Of a stretch of DNA of 64,000 nucleotides, positions 35,205-44,258 are shown piece by piece. The notes under the pieces are model-generated. The model made no database searches. It was not told the origin of the DNA and saw only the letters and a list, made by a program, of their open reading frames with translations. This DNA comes from Desulfobacteraceae bacterium UBA5616. Its GTDB lineage: Bacteria; Desulfobacterota; Desulfobacteria; Desulfobacterales; UBA5616. Made by a program: the position numbers and the translations under genes. Location of the stretch: assembly GCA_002423615.1 (NCBI GenBank), contig DIKO01000049.1, forward strand, positions 1 to 64,000. The letters run 5' to 3'. Numbering within the stretch: the first letter of the stretch is position 1; each line of letters opens with the position of its first letter.

Positions 35205-36422
35205 TTATTCCTTATCCAGGCCGAAGGCGTCGTGAAGTACCCGGACGGCCAGTTCCGCGTATTTTTCCATGACCACGCAGGAAATACGGATTTCGGAAGT
35301 GGTGATCAGCATGATGTTGATATTCTCCGCCGCCAGGGCGCCGAACATTTTCGCGGCAACGCCGGTATGGTTTTTCATGCCCACCCCGGTAACGGAAACT
35401 TTGGCGATATCCGTATCCCCGAGCACTTCTTCCGTTCCGATTTCGAAGGCGATTTTTCGGGCGAGGTCCATGGCCTGGTCGAAATCTTTTTCCGGAACCG
35501 TAAATGTCAGGTCTGTTTGACCTCCCTGACGGATATTTTGGACGATCATGTCGACGATGATGCCGGCATCTGCGATGGGGGTGAATACCTTTGCGGCGAT
35601 TCCCGGTTGGTCCGGCACCTTGCGCAGGGTTATCTTCGCTTCGTTCTTGTTGCAGGTAATGCCGGAAACCACCAGCCTTTCCATCATCTCGTCCTCGTTC
35701 ACCACCATGGTCCCTTCCTCCTCATTAAATGATGATCTCACATGAACGGGAACGTTGTATTTTTTGGCAAATTCCACAGACCGTATTTGAAGGACCTTGG
35801 CGCCAAGGCTTGCCATTTCCAGCATTTCATCATAACAGATATGCTTCAGTTTTCTGGCTTTGCTGCAAATATTGGGGTCGGTGGTGTAAATCCCGTCCAC
35901 GTCCGTGTATATTTCACAGGTGTTTGCGTTTATGGCTGCTGCAACAGCAACCGCCGATGTATCCGAACCGCCGCGTCCGAGAGTAGTGATATTGCCGTCA
36001 TTGTCGCAACCCTGAAACCCGGCTACGATGACGATGTTATCCTCCTCGAGCAGTTTCCGGATCCGTCCGGCCCCGATGTCTATGATCCTGGCATCTCCGT
36101 AAGAGCAGTCCGTCAATACTTCCGCCTGGAATCCCAGAAGAGACCTGGCGGCATATCCCATGGACCTGAGGGTCATGGCCATCAACGCGGCGGTCGTCTG
36201 TTCCCCCGTGGCCAGAAGAACATCGAGTTCCCGTTTATCCGGTTTTTTGCTGATTTCCTGGGCTTTTGCGATAAGACCATCCGTCACCCCGGCCATGGCT
36301 GACAGAATCACCACGACCTGATGACCCTGTTCACGGGTTTTCGCCACCCGGTTTGCCACATTTCGAATGCGTTCGAGGTCTCCGACGGAAGTTCCCCCGA
36401 ATTTTTGAACAATTAATCCCAT
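35205..36422 (-). CDS. lysC: Aspartate kinase
   Basis: This 405-residue aspartokinase has KFGGTSVGDLERI (6-18), GFQGCDNDGNITTLGRGGSD near 134-153, YTDVDGIYTTDP, and two C-terminal ACT domains (about 265-405; DQPGIAAKVFTPIADAGIIV and VTGVGMKNHTGVAAKMFGAL) for feedback inhibition by lysine and/or threonine. It phosphorylates aspartate, opening the lysine, threonine and methionine pathway. Its start overlaps the end of tsaE by ten bases, making it the last gene of the phoH-pgpH-ybeY-tsaE-lysC run. Length is typical of the single-polypeptide class. Confidence 0.93.
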   Translation of the reverse strand: MGLIVQKFGGTSVGDLERIRNVANRVAKTREQGHQVVVILSAMAGVTDGLIAKAQEISKKPDKRELDVLLATGEQTTAALMAMTLRSMGYAARSLLGFQAEVLTDCSYGDARIIDIGAGRIRKLLEEDNIVIVAGFQGCDNDGNITTLGRGGSDTSAVAVAAAINANTCEIYTDVDGIYTTDPNICSKARKLKHICYDEMLEMASLGAKVLQIRSVEFAKKYNVPVHVRSSFNEEEGTMVVNEDEMMERLVVSGITCNKNEAKITLRKVPDQPGIAAKVFTPIADAGIIVDMIVQNIRQGGQTDLTFTVPEKDFDQAMDLARKIAFEIGTEEVLGDTDIAKVSVTGVGMKNHTGVAAKMFGALAAENINIMLITTSEIRISCVVMEKYAELAVRVLHDAFGLDKE

Positions 36423-36925
36423 TTCTGCTCCTGAAAAAGTTCATCAAATAAACGAAACACATGCTCCGCCTCCGGCCCCCTGGCCAGGATCGTAATGCTT
36501 CTTCTATCGCCGTCCATGAAGGAAAAGTGAAGGTCCAGACAATCCGTAAAATATTCGACGGGAAGTTTTTCAGCCCATTCAACCGCCACCACGTTGCGCC
36601 CGTTCAGGATGTCGTAGAGTCCAATATTTTCAAAGTCATCAGGATCTTCAAGCCGGTAGAGATCCACATGAAACAGGGGGACCCTTCCCGGATATTCATT
36701 GATGAGCGTGTAAGTGGGGCTGGTTATATAATATTTTTCAGAAACTGCAAGTCCTATTGCGATGCCCTGGACAAAGGCGGTTTTCCCAGTTCCCAGGTCT
36801 CCGGAAAATGCCAGCAGGAGGCCCGTACGTAGGCATTGCCCGAGGATTTGGCCAACCCTGCGGGTTTGATCGACCGAAGTACTGATGATCTTTCGTTCCC
36901 GATTGACCATGTTATGCTGTGACAT
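36413..36925 (-). CDS. tsaE: tRNA threonylcarbamoyladenosine biosynthesis ATPase TsaE
   Basis: This 170-residue small P-loop ATPase has Walker A GDLGTGKT (42-49), the TSPTYTLINEY motif, HVDLYRLEDPDDFENIGLYD and VAVEWAEKLP, all typical of TsaE/YjeE. It drives the TsaBD complex that adds threonylcarbamoyl to A37 of ANN-decoding tRNAs. It lies 6 bases after ybeY and overlaps lysC by ten bases, so translation is probably coupled. An alternative start exists five codons in; the choice does not affect the domain. tsaB and tsaD are not in the window. Confidence 0.9.
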   Translation of the reverse strand: MSQHNMVNRERKIISTSVDQTRRVGQILGQCLRTGLLLAFSGDLGTGKTAFVQGIAIGLAVSEKYYITSPTYTLINEYPGRVPLFHVDLYRLEDPDDFENIGLYDILNGRNVVAVEWAEKLPVEYFTDCLDLHFSFMDGDRRSITILARGPEAEHVFRLFDELFQEQKWD

Positions 36926-36931
36926 AATGGG

Positions 36932-37372
36932 TTAAATGCCTGCGATGCGGGTCAGAAGGAACCCGGATTTTTGGTCCATTCTAATGGCCTCGTTTTCGTC
37001 ATTTTCGTGGTCGTATCCGAACAGGTGAAGAATACCGTGCACCAGGAGTTCGTCGAACCGGTCCGCAAAGGTCATATCCGCGGCCAATGCCTCGGCCTTT
37101 GCAGTTTCAGCGGAAATCACCACATCCCCCAGCAGAGTCGGCCCGATATCGGGAAATGGTCCTTCCCGCATGGAAAATGCCAGCACATTGGTGGGCCGGT
37201 TGCGATCGAGATATTCCCTGTTGAGCTCTTTTATCCCGGCATCGTCGACGATGACAATGGAGAGTTCCCCGTCAGGACAAGCCAAGGCGTTTAAGATGGC
37301 CAGCGCTTTCAGTTTTAGTTTTCTTAAAGGTATCTTGAATTTCTTTTGCCTGTTGTCGATCAGTATTGCCAT
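36932..37372 (-). CDS. ybeY: Endoribonuclease YbeY (16S rRNA maturation factor)
   Basis: A 146-residue UPF0054 metalloprotein with the zinc motif HGILHLFGYDHEND near residues 115-128, preceded by PTNVLAFSMREG and LGDVVISAETAKAEA. YbeY processes rRNA 3' ends and supports ribosome quality control. I place the start at ATG 37372 because GAAAGG lies six bases before it; the frame is open to 37417. Either way the start lies about 100 bases or more inside the 3' end of the upstream HD-hydrolase gene, an unusually long overlap. The next gene, tsaE, follows after 6 bases. Confidence 0.88.
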   Translation of the reverse strand: MAILIDNRQKKFKIPLRKLKLKALAILNALACPDGELSIVIVDDAGIKELNREYLDRNRPTNVLAFSMREGPFPDIGPTLLGDVVISAETAKAEALAADMTFADRFDELLVHGILHLFGYDHENDENEAIRMDQKSGFLLTRIAGI

Positions 37373-39662
37373 CCAGGGCCTTTCCATTGCCGGAGGTCGT
37401 TTTTTCCGGATAGTCAATTCGGTTGTGGTATATGCCGTTCAATATTTTATTAAAACATTTGGCGATGCTGTGCAGGTCCTTCAGGGTGAGTTCACAATTG
37501 TCGAGCTGGCCGTCGGAAAAGACCTTGTTGATTTGATTCTGTACATGCCCCTGGATTCGGGCCGGTGTCGGGTCTTCCAGGGTTCTTGCAGAGGCTTCGA
37601 CAACGTCGGCCAGCATGACAAGCCCCGCCTCGATGGTCTGAGGAATGGGTCCCGGATATCGATAATCTTCAATTTTGACGGTGTCTTTTCCTTTTAATGA
37701 CTTGGCTTTTTCATAAAAAAAGGTAATGAGACTGGTCCCGTGGTGCTGGCTTATCATGTCGATAATAACCTGACCCAGTTTGTTTTCCCGCGCGATTTCG
37801 ACGCCTTCCTTGACATGGGAAATCAGGATCAGGCTGGACATGGACGGCGCCAGTTTGTTGTGCCGGTTATGTCCGTTGGATTGGTTTTCAATAAAATACA
37901 AAGGTTTGTTGATCTTCCCAATGTCATGGTAGTAACCACAGACCTTGGCCAGAAGGGGATTGACGCCGATTTCAGCGGCCGCTGCTTCAACCATGGAACC
38001 GACGATGACGCTGTGATGGTAAGTCCCGGGGGCTTCCATCATCAGGCGCCTTAAAATAGGACGGTCGAGATTGGCCAGTTCCAAGAGGGTAATATCCGTG
38101 GTGTAGCCGAATGTCACTTCAATGAGGGGCGCAAGGCCTGAAGCGATGATGCCGGAACCGATTCCTCCCAGAAATGCAAAGATCAGGGACCATGCCAGTT
38201 TGTATGCGGATAAATCCGTCATGTACACGCAGGTCACCGTGGCCAGCAGAATATTTAACAGCGCAAGCTTCAGCCCGGCCTTGATAAACACTTTTCGTTC
38301 ACGGCATTCCTGCAGCCAGAACGCCGCCATGGTACTGTTTAGAAAATGGTAAAGAAAAACCTCCAGCTGGTTTTGATATAATATCGCCGTGCAGAAAGAA
38401 ATCACCAGGGAAAACCCGATGGCCAGTTCAAGGCCCATGAAAAGGCAGACGATCATGGCGCCGGCTGCAAGGGGAATCCCGAAGAAAAAGGTATTGGGCG
38501 GGATTGAAAAAGTGGGCGCTTGTTCCATGGATTCCATAAAAGTGCCGGACAATTTGGACAGGATGAAAAACATGATCAAGGTGCAGGATATGAACAGCAG
38601 ATTCCTGTTCAGGATGAGGGGGGAATTCTTTTGAAGGTTGATATAAACGACATATATAATCATCAGGAGGGATAGAACAATCATGGAACCGCCCAGGCTG
38701 CTTTTTAAAATTGTCTCCTTGCTGTGGTTCTGGAAATTCTGGAGAGCCTGCAGTTTCACCAATTGCATTTCGGTCACCCGTTCCCCTTCCCTCAGCAACA
38801 TTTCTCCGGCTTTGATCTTATACAGGGTGGGTTTGATCTCCGAAGCAGCGACCGTTTTTCTTTCTTCGGTTTCATTGGTATTCAACGTGATGTTGGGCTG
38901 GATGAGTTGCAGGACAAAATCAACGATGATGTTTCGCACAGCACCGTTGACATCGGTTAAGAGAGGTTGACCGATGACCCGGACCATGGTTTTGGCCTGG
39001 TCAAGGCCGTAATAGGATTTTAAACCGGTTACCATTTTTTCCGTCTGGGTGTTGATATCCCGAAGAACAATTCCCCTTTCCTCATCCTTTAAGAGGATTT
39101 CCTTGTTTGCAACGACGCCGTTGTTCATGACATCGGATAGGATCCGGTTCATCAAAAGACAGATGTTTTCGGAGAATTTTTCCTTGATCAGAATTTTAAA
39201 AGTCTGGTCACTGACGGGAAGGCCGATTTTTTCCTCAAAAAGGGTTTTATTCTGCAATATGCCATTGACCAGAGCGTCCGGAGTTTGTTTGGGGTCTGCG
39301 GGTGAAGATGCTTTCTCCAACCAGTTTCGTGCTTCCAGAAAGGCCTGATTGATATTTTCGGTTAATTTTTCCACGAGCAGGGAATTGTAATCGTAAATGG
39401 TCAACAACCCGTTAACCGCGGCTATTCTGTTGGACTCAGTCGCGATTTTGTCCTCAATGAAAAATTCCATCGGCGCCTTGATGTCTCTTTCCGCCACATC
39501 GCCCAGGGAATAGTTCTGGTCATGGGAAACCAGGTTCGGATACAACACGATAGTAAATAAGATGGTTGTACCGAGCAGCAATCCGAACCGGACATAAATG
39601 CTGTTCGTCAGGATTTTTCTGATGGCGTCCCTGTTTTTTCCGAATTTCATGTCAATTTTCAC
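37272..39662 (-). CDS. 7TM receptor-type HD-domain phosphohydrolase (PgpH-like)
   Basis: A 796-residue membrane protein. An N-terminal helix is followed by a large extracytoplasmic 7TMR-HDED region (about 60-300), then seven transmembrane helices (about 310-510) and a cytoplasmic HD hydrolase with TYHHSVIVGSMVEAAAAEIG and CGYYHDIGKINKP (the HD pair), then HGTSLITFFYEKA. PgpH-type enzymes hydrolyse cyclic di-AMP. The start is a GTG at 39662, or the ATG four codons later; ribosome sites are weak for both. It sits between phoH and ybeY, the classic arrangement. A low-complexity polar tail of some 45 residues ends the protein and is the part overlapped by ybeY. Confidence 0.87.
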   Translation of the reverse strand: MKIDMKFGKNRDAIRKILTNSIYVRFGLLLGTTILFTIVLYPNLVSHDQNYSLGDVAERDIKAPMEFFIEDKIATESNRIAAVNGLLTIYDYNSLLVEKLTENINQAFLEARNWLEKASSPADPKQTPDALVNGILQNKTLFEEKIGLPVSDQTFKILIKEKFSENICLLMNRILSDVMNNGVVANKEILLKDEERGIVLRDINTQTEKMVTGLKSYYGLDQAKTMVRVIGQPLLTDVNGAVRNIIVDFVLQLIQPNITLNTNETEERKTVAASEIKPTLYKIKAGEMLLREGERVTEMQLVKLQALQNFQNHSKETILKSSLGGSMIVLSLLMIIYVVYINLQKNSPLILNRNLLFISCTLIMFFILSKLSGTFMESMEQAPTFSIPPNTFFFGIPLAAGAMIVCLFMGLELAIGFSLVISFCTAILYQNQLEVFLYHFLNSTMAAFWLQECRERKVFIKAGLKLALLNILLATVTCVYMTDLSAYKLAWSLIFAFLGGIGSGIIASGLAPLIEVTFGYTTDITLLELANLDRPILRRLMMEAPGTYHHSVIVGSMVEAAAAEIGVNPLLAKVCGYYHDIGKINKPLYFIENQSNGHNRHNKLAPSMSSLILISHVKEGVEIARENKLGQVIIDMISQHHGTSLITFFYEKAKSLKGKDTVKIEDYRYPGPIPQTIEAGLVMLADVVEASARTLEDPTPARIQGHVQNQINKVFSDGQLDNCELTLKDLHSIAKCFNKILNGIYHNRIDYPEKTTSGNGKALDGNTDRQQAKEIQDTFKKTKTESAGHLKRLGLS

Positions 39663-39770
39663 GGGTATGGTTTAAATTAATGTTCTTGGTTCACGCTGAT
39701 TTCCGAAACGCCTGCGGCGGATTGAAATGAAGACCGTTAGGGGAAGGATTTCGGATGGATCAGCGGGGGA

Positions 39771-40763
39771 TCAGGGTTGTCCGTTAAGTTGTTTGCTTGC
39801 CTCTAATTTTTCATAAGCCATAATGATATCCTGCACCAGTTTGTGCCTGACGACATCGGTCTTTGTAAAAAACACGAATTTAATGCCTTCGATTCCCTGG
39901 AGGATTTTTTTGGATTCAATCAATCCCGAGGAAATTCCCGAAGGCAGGTCCGTCTGGGTTATGTCCCCGGTAATGACCGCTTTTGAGGAAAACCCGATAC
40001 GGGTTAAAAACATTTTCATCTGTTCGGAGGTGGTGTTCTGGGCTTCGTCCAGGATGATAAAGGCGTCATTTAACGTTCTTCCCCTCATGAATGCCAGGGG
40101 AGCCACTTCAATAACCCCTTGTTGAATGAGATTGCCGACTTTTTCAAATCGCATCATGTCATGAAGTGCGTCGTATAGAGGCCTTAAGTAGGGGTCCACT
40201 TTTTCGGCGAGATCCCCGGGGAGAAACCCAAGGGCCTCTCCGGCCTCCACAGCCGGCCGTGTGAGGATGATTCTTCTTACCTTGGCTTTGGTCAGGGCTT
40301 CCACCGCCATGGCCATGGCCAGATATGTCTTCCCCGTACCAGCCGGACCGATGCCGAATACCATGTCATGGTTTCTGATGGCATCTATATAGTTTTTCTG
40401 GGAGAGACCTCTGGGCGAAATGGCACGCTTGGTTGAAGTGACGAAAACCGTGTCCAGAAAAATATTTTTAAGGTTGGCCTGGTTATCCTGGCTCAAAATT
40501 TTAATGGCATAATCCACATCCTGCGGATAAATGGGGTGTTTTTCCTTCAGAATGCCGTATAGCTGAGTAAGTATGTTGCGGGCGAAATCCCTCCCCAACC
40601 TCTCGCCTTCTATGGAAAGTGTGTTTCCCCTGGCATGAATGGCCACATCCGCGGCTTTTTCGATGGTTTTCAAATTTTGCTGATGTTCCCCGAAAAGCTG
40701 TTTTGCCAGATCATTATCGGCAAAACTCAGCTGTGCCTTCTGGTTTTGTGAAACTTCTTCCAT
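39771..40763 (-). CDS. PhoH-family ATPase
   Basis: This 330-residue protein joins an N-terminal KH-like segment (about 10-60; LAKQLFGEHQQNLKTIEKAA) to the PhoH P-loop domain. Walker A is GPAGTGKTYLAM (about 139-150). TRPAVEAGEALGFLPGDLAEKVDPY and FIILDEAQNTTSEQMKMFLTR (Walker B) follow. PhoH proteins are cytoplasmic ATPases linked to RNA metabolism, often next to ybeY as here. It begins a leftward operon with the PgpH-like gene 108 bases downstream. I see no PIN domain, so it is the PhoH rather than PhoH2 type. Confidence 0.9.
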   Translation of the reverse strand: MEEVSQNQKAQLSFADNDLAKQLFGEHQQNLKTIEKAADVAIHARGNTLSIEGERLGRDFARNILTQLYGILKEKHPIYPQDVDYAIKILSQDNQANLKNIFLDTVFVTSTKRAISPRGLSQKNYIDAIRNHDMVFGIGPAGTGKTYLAMAMAVEALTKAKVRRIILTRPAVEAGEALGFLPGDLAEKVDPYLRPLYDALHDMMRFEKVGNLIQQGVIEVAPLAFMRGRTLNDAFIILDEAQNTTSEQMKMFLTRIGFSSKAVITGDITQTDLPSGISSGLIESKKILQGIEGIKFVFFTKTDVVRHKLVQDIIMAYEKLEASKQLNGQP

Positions 40764-40934
40764 ACGATCGCCGACTCGCGTCGATATCCTTTTTTACGGT
40801 TAATGGGTAAGAGGTTGTTGTTGATTGGAAGCGACCTTCCAGCCCGTCAATTTATAAGCCTCCATTTTATATCACACAATGAAAATGGATAGCAAACAAC
40901 AATTTCAGCTGAAAATGCACCCGGGAAAAACACC

Positions 40935-40963
40935 TTGACTAAAACGACAGGGCTTTGTTAGGT
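40935..40963 (+). promoter_or_regulatory. Possible promoter for cvpA-mazG
   Basis: TTGACT (40935-40940) and TTAGGT (40958-40963) are 17 bases apart in the 304-base divergent gap before cvpA. The -10 match is weak. Nothing else stands out in this gap. Confidence 0.3.
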
Positions 40964-41067
40964 AAGGTCCATTCCATGCCGCTGTCTTGAAACAGGACAA
41001 AAGTTAAGGTTAAGGTTTCTATAAAATATATTAATTATTTATATTAAAAACGAAAATTGAGGGCGAT

Positions 41068-41595
41068 ATGAATCCGCTGGATATCATTATCATGGTGATT
41101 CTGGGTTTTTGTCTGATCCGGGGCATCTTCAGGGGGCTGATCAAGGAAGTCTCCTCCATCGTCGGTGTATTGGCCGGGTTCTATTTCGCCTATTCCTATT
41201 ATCGCCCCGTTGCCGATCTGCTGTCGGAATGGATTTCCAATACGGGATATCGAAATATCCTGGGATTCATGATTATTTTCTTTGCCGTGGCCATCCTGGT
41301 TGCAGCGGTTGCCGTCATCATCAAATATGTTCTGAAGATTGCTTCCCTCGGATGGTTCGACAGGATCTGCGGCACAATTTTCGCCCTGGTCAAGGGCGTT
41401 CTCATCGTTTCCGTGGTCATCCTGATCCTGACCACCTTTCTGCCCAAGGGGTCCCCTTTTATCAGGAATTCGCTGCTGGCGCCGCATGTGATGCTGATAT
41501 CCGAGAAAATGATCAAAATCGTGCCACCGGAGATGAAACAACAGTTTGCCGACAAGTTTATAGAATTAAAAAAATCCTGGAAATCGAAACAATAG
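41068..41595 (+). CDS. CvpA family membrane protein
   Basis: This 175-residue protein has four hydrophobic helices and the CvpA pattern: NPLDIIIMVILGFCLIRGIF then RGLIKEVSSIVGVLAGFYFA, and LGWFDRICGTIFALVKGVLI. CvpA was named for colicin V production, but in most bacteria it is a conserved inner-membrane protein tied to envelope integrity. The C-terminal 40 residues are charged and probably cytoplasmic. mazG follows after nine bases in the same direction. Confidence 0.83.
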   Translation: MNPLDIIIMVILGFCLIRGIFRGLIKEVSSIVGVLAGFYFAYSYYRPVADLLSEWISNTGYRNILGFMIIFFAVAILVAAVAVIIKYVLKIASLGWFDRICGTIFALVKGVLIVSVVILILTTFLPKGSPFIRNSLLAPHVMLISEKMIKIVPPEMKQQFADKFIELKKSWKSKQ

Positions 41596-41604
41596 ATAAT
41601 TGAA

Positions 41605-42402
41605 ATGCCCATAGATCAAATTGACCGGCTGATTCGCCTGATTGAAACCCTCAGGGGGGAGGAGGGTTGCCCCTGGGATAAGCAGCAGACCTCACGGTCC
41701 ATGGCCGTTTATCTGGTGGAAGAAGTTTATGAACTCGTGGATGCCATAGAATCCGGAAACATCGCGGAGATCTGTGAGGAACTCGGCGACGTTCTTTTTC
41801 AAATACTGTTTATCGCCTGCATTTATCAGGAAAAGGGAGATTTCACCCTCGGCGATGCAGCTAGAGAAAGCCGCGAAAAAATGATCCGGCGTCATCCCCA
41901 CGTGTTCGGGGATGAAAACCTTGAGGATGCGGAACAGGTCCGGCGGCAGTGGCGTCGGATCAAGAAAGAGGAGCAGGGGAAAGCCGAAAAGTCTTCCATC
42001 CTGGATTCGATACCCCGTAAACTGCCTGCCCTGATGCGCGCCTACCGGATTTCCGAACGGGCCGGGGGAAAAGGGTTTGACTGGGACGATATCCATGGGG
42101 TTGTTGAAAAGACCGAAGAGGAGTGGACGGAATTTAAACACGAGCTGGAGCGGCAGCAGGCCCATGGCAATAACAGGGAACGGCTCGCTATGGAGTTCGG
42201 AGACGTGTTGTTCACTCTGGTCAATGTCGCCCGGTTTGCCCGTTTTCATCCCGAAACCGCCTTGACCGACGCCACCCGGAAATTTGAAATGCGGTTTCGG
42301 CATATGGAAAAAATGATTCAACAGAGAGGTCAGGGCATCGACACTGTTGAAAGATGCGAACTGGAACGATTGTGGGCGGTCTCTAAAAACGAGCTGGGTT
42401 AG
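41605..42402 (+). CDS. mazG: Nucleoside triphosphate pyrophosphohydrolase MazG
   Basis: This 265-residue two-domain MazG has RGEEGCPWDKQQTSRSM (17-33) then LVEEVYELVDAIESGN and EELGDVLFQILF, carrying the ExxE...ExxD magnesium site. A second half repeats the pattern (KTEEEWTEFKHELERQ; EFGDVLFTLVNVARF). It hydrolyses NTPs, including damaged ones, to NMP and pyrophosphate. It is cotranscribed with cvpA. It converges on the NUDIX gene, with 25 bases between the stops. Length matches E. coli MazG, so this is the housekeeping form rather than a phage-type single domain. Confidence 0.92.
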   Translation: MPIDQIDRLIRLIETLRGEEGCPWDKQQTSRSMAVYLVEEVYELVDAIESGNIAEICEELGDVLFQILFIACIYQEKGDFTLGDAARESREKMIRRHPHVFGDENLEDAEQVRRQWRRIKKEEQGKAEKSSILDSIPRKLPALMRAYRISERAGGKGFDWDDIHGVVEKTEEEWTEFKHELERQQAHGNNRERLAMEFGDVLFTLVNVARFARFHPETALTDATRKFEMRFRHMEKMIQQRGQGIDTVERCELERLWAVSKNELG

Positions 42403-42427
42403 TTCGGGGTGTTACGCTTTTACGGGG

Positions 42428-42958
42428 TCATCGTTGTTTGAATTTACCGTAAAAATGGCTGACAAACTGCCGGTGGCTGTCAAAAGCGATGGGAGGGCGT
42501 TCATGTGTGCTGAACCAACCCGCATCGGCAGCATCGTCTCCGGCAATGAGGTTCCCTGAAAAACACCTTACCAGGTAGCCGACCATCAGGATCGTGCTGT
42601 ACTGTGCGCTTGGATTGGAGGATACTCCCAGCAAATGCTCGACTGCGCCGGTGAGACCGGTTTCTTCCTTAAGTTCCCGTAATGCCGACTCACGGGGCCC
42701 TTCGTTCAGTTCGATAAATCCGCCGGGAAGGCACCATTCGCCGATTTTCGGGGCTACGCTTCGCTTGACAAGCAGGAGGCGGTCCTGTTCGTCAATAACC
42801 ACCACACAGGTGGCGGGAACCGGATTTTGATAGATCGGAATGTCGCAGGCCTCGCAATAAAGCCGGCTGCGTCCTTCGATAAATTTTTGGGTCAGGCCGT
42901 ATCCGCAAAAATGGCAATGGGAAATCGGCCTGATGAAAGACAGAATATCAGTCGTCAA
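42428..42958 (-). CDS. NUDIX hydrolase with N-terminal zinc ribbon
   Basis: The protein has a short zinc ribbon (HCHFCG ... LYCEACD), then the NUDIX fold with the full box GGFIELNEGPRESALRELKE followed by ETGL. It resembles NudC-like or ADP-ribose/NADH pyrophosphatases that cleave nucleoside diphosphates linked to another group. I place the start at TTG 42958, eleven bases after AAAGGAGG; upstream codons to 43096 overlap the aldolase gene and lack conserved sequence. It overlaps the aldolase stop by eleven bases, so the two genes are probably coupled. The precise substrate is unclear. Confidence 0.75.
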   Translation of the reverse strand: MTTDILSFIRPISHCHFCGYGLTQKFIEGRSRLYCEACDIPIYQNPVPATCVVVIDEQDRLLLVKRSVAPKIGEWCLPGGFIELNEGPRESALRELKEETGLTGAVEHLLGVSSNPSAQYSTILMVGYLVRCFSGNLIAGDDAADAGWFSTHERPPIAFDSHRQFVSHFYGKFKQR

Positions 42959-44237
42959 AATTACCGGATCCTCCTTTATCACCGGCAATCCCGGCTCCGC
43001 GACGGGTGATTTTTTCAGGGGTCCAATCGTTTGGGTCCTCGATGCGTTCCGCCTTTGGTCCGGGATCAAAACTTCGCGTTTCCAGAATTTTTTCAATAAC
43101 CAAGGGGGCCGAATCTTGCGCGTTAAAGACGTTTGTCAGCATGTGGTATACAAAGTCTTCCACACGGCCGGCCATCCTTTCCCGGATTTCCCTGGGTTGA
43201 CCCAAGAACTTGTTTTCAAAAACGATGTTTAATTTTTTGTAATCCCCGGCTTTTAATCCCTTATCCGTTGCATATCGGATTATCTCGGCCCATAAAGTTT
43301 CGGTTACTCCCTGTCCGGGGACTTTGATGAAAGACCCGGTTTCATCGAGTATGGCATTACCGTAGTCGTTGACTTCAAGGCCCCATGAAATCATCTGCAG
43401 GGCTGTTGCCACGTTTGCCTTGGTGGTGCGGGTTTTTTCCGCGATTTCTCTCAATCGCTGGGAACTGTTTCCCGATGTTCCGTGCTGGGCTCCCGACACT
43501 TTGTATTTCGCCAGGGCTTTGTGGATATCGGCGGTCAGGTCAACCTGGATACCCTCGTCGCTGGCCTCGATACCGTGGGTTGTCCCGTTGTTCAGGGCGA
43601 TCCAGTTGGGAAAAATGCCATGGGCGTTTAATCCCTGTATTAAAAAAAGAGCTTCATCAACGGTAGAAAGACCGGATTTTCCCTTAATTTCACCAACTTC
43701 AGTCTCAAGACCGGCCCATTTGGGAACAAGGGGCGCAAGTTCTAAGCTTGAAAGAAGATTCTGATCATCCGGGAGATGAGATGCATCGATGGCAATGCTG
43801 GTGATGCCGGCTTCGAACATGGAGGGAATTTCAACTTTTGCCGTTTCAACATCCTTGCGGTTTTTAATACCGTAATGATCCGCATGAACCGCTACAGGCA
43901 CCGTGATGTGGAGTTCATTGCACAAGGCATCCACTATTCTGGCCATATTCCAGTAATTGACCGCGCAGTAGGCGTTGGCGCCGCCTTCGGATTTTGCAAT
44001 TTCGATGATGATGCAGGAATTGGCCTTCTGTGCCGCGAGGAGTGCGCCGCGGATAATGAAATAACTTCTGCCGTTCGCCGCAATCGAAATAGCGTTTCCT
44101 TTTTTTCTCATGGCCAGGTCAACGAATTTCCCGCTGACGATCAGGGCTTTTGAATTGGGAAACAGAGATGAAATATTGGGGGGGCGACCAATGTCGAGAA
44201 CCCGGTTGAAAGTTTTTGAATCGATTTGGTGCGACAT
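42948..44237 (-). CDS. Class II fructose-bisphosphate aldolase family protein (long form)
   Basis: A roughly 429-residue protein with aldolase II landmarks: AANGRSYFIIRGALLAAQKA, VAVHADHYGIKNRKD (the DH metal and catalytic pair), GITSIAIDASHL, WAGLETEVGEIKGKSG, ALNNGTTHG and GAQHGTSGNSSQRL. Ordinary class II aldolases are 290-360 residues; this one belongs to a longer group whose main role may be glycolytic or gluconeogenic aldol cleavage. I start at ATG 44237, preceded by AAAGGAGGTTATGCC; the open frame extends seven codons further. It lies downstream of a DUF2007-like gene and overlaps the NUDIX gene. Confidence 0.82.
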   Translation of the reverse strand: MSHQIDSKTFNRVLDIGRPPNISSLFPNSKALIVSGKFVDLAMRKKGNAISIAANGRSYFIIRGALLAAQKANSCIIIEIAKSEGGANAYCAVNYWNMARIVDALCNELHITVPVAVHADHYGIKNRKDVETAKVEIPSMFEAGITSIAIDASHLPDDQNLLSSLELAPLVPKWAGLETEVGEIKGKSGLSTVDEALFLIQGLNAHGIFPNWIALNNGTTHGIEASDEGIQVDLTADIHKALAKYKVSGAQHGTSGNSSQRLREIAEKTRTTKANVATALQMISWGLEVNDYGNAILDETGSFIKVPGQGVTETLWAEIIRYATDKGLKAGDYKKLNIVFENKFLGQPREIRERMAGRVEDFVYHMLTNVFNAQDSAPLVIEKILETRSFDPGPKAERIEDPNDWTPEKITRRGAGIAGDKGGSGNFDD

Positions 44238-44258
44238 GGCATAACCTCCTTTATTCAA

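Noticed and set aside
35154..35732. A 192-codon plus-strand frame over the aspartate kinase gene.
   Set aside because: It is fully antisense to lysC, rich in His/Asp/Gly from reversed codons, and resembles no family.
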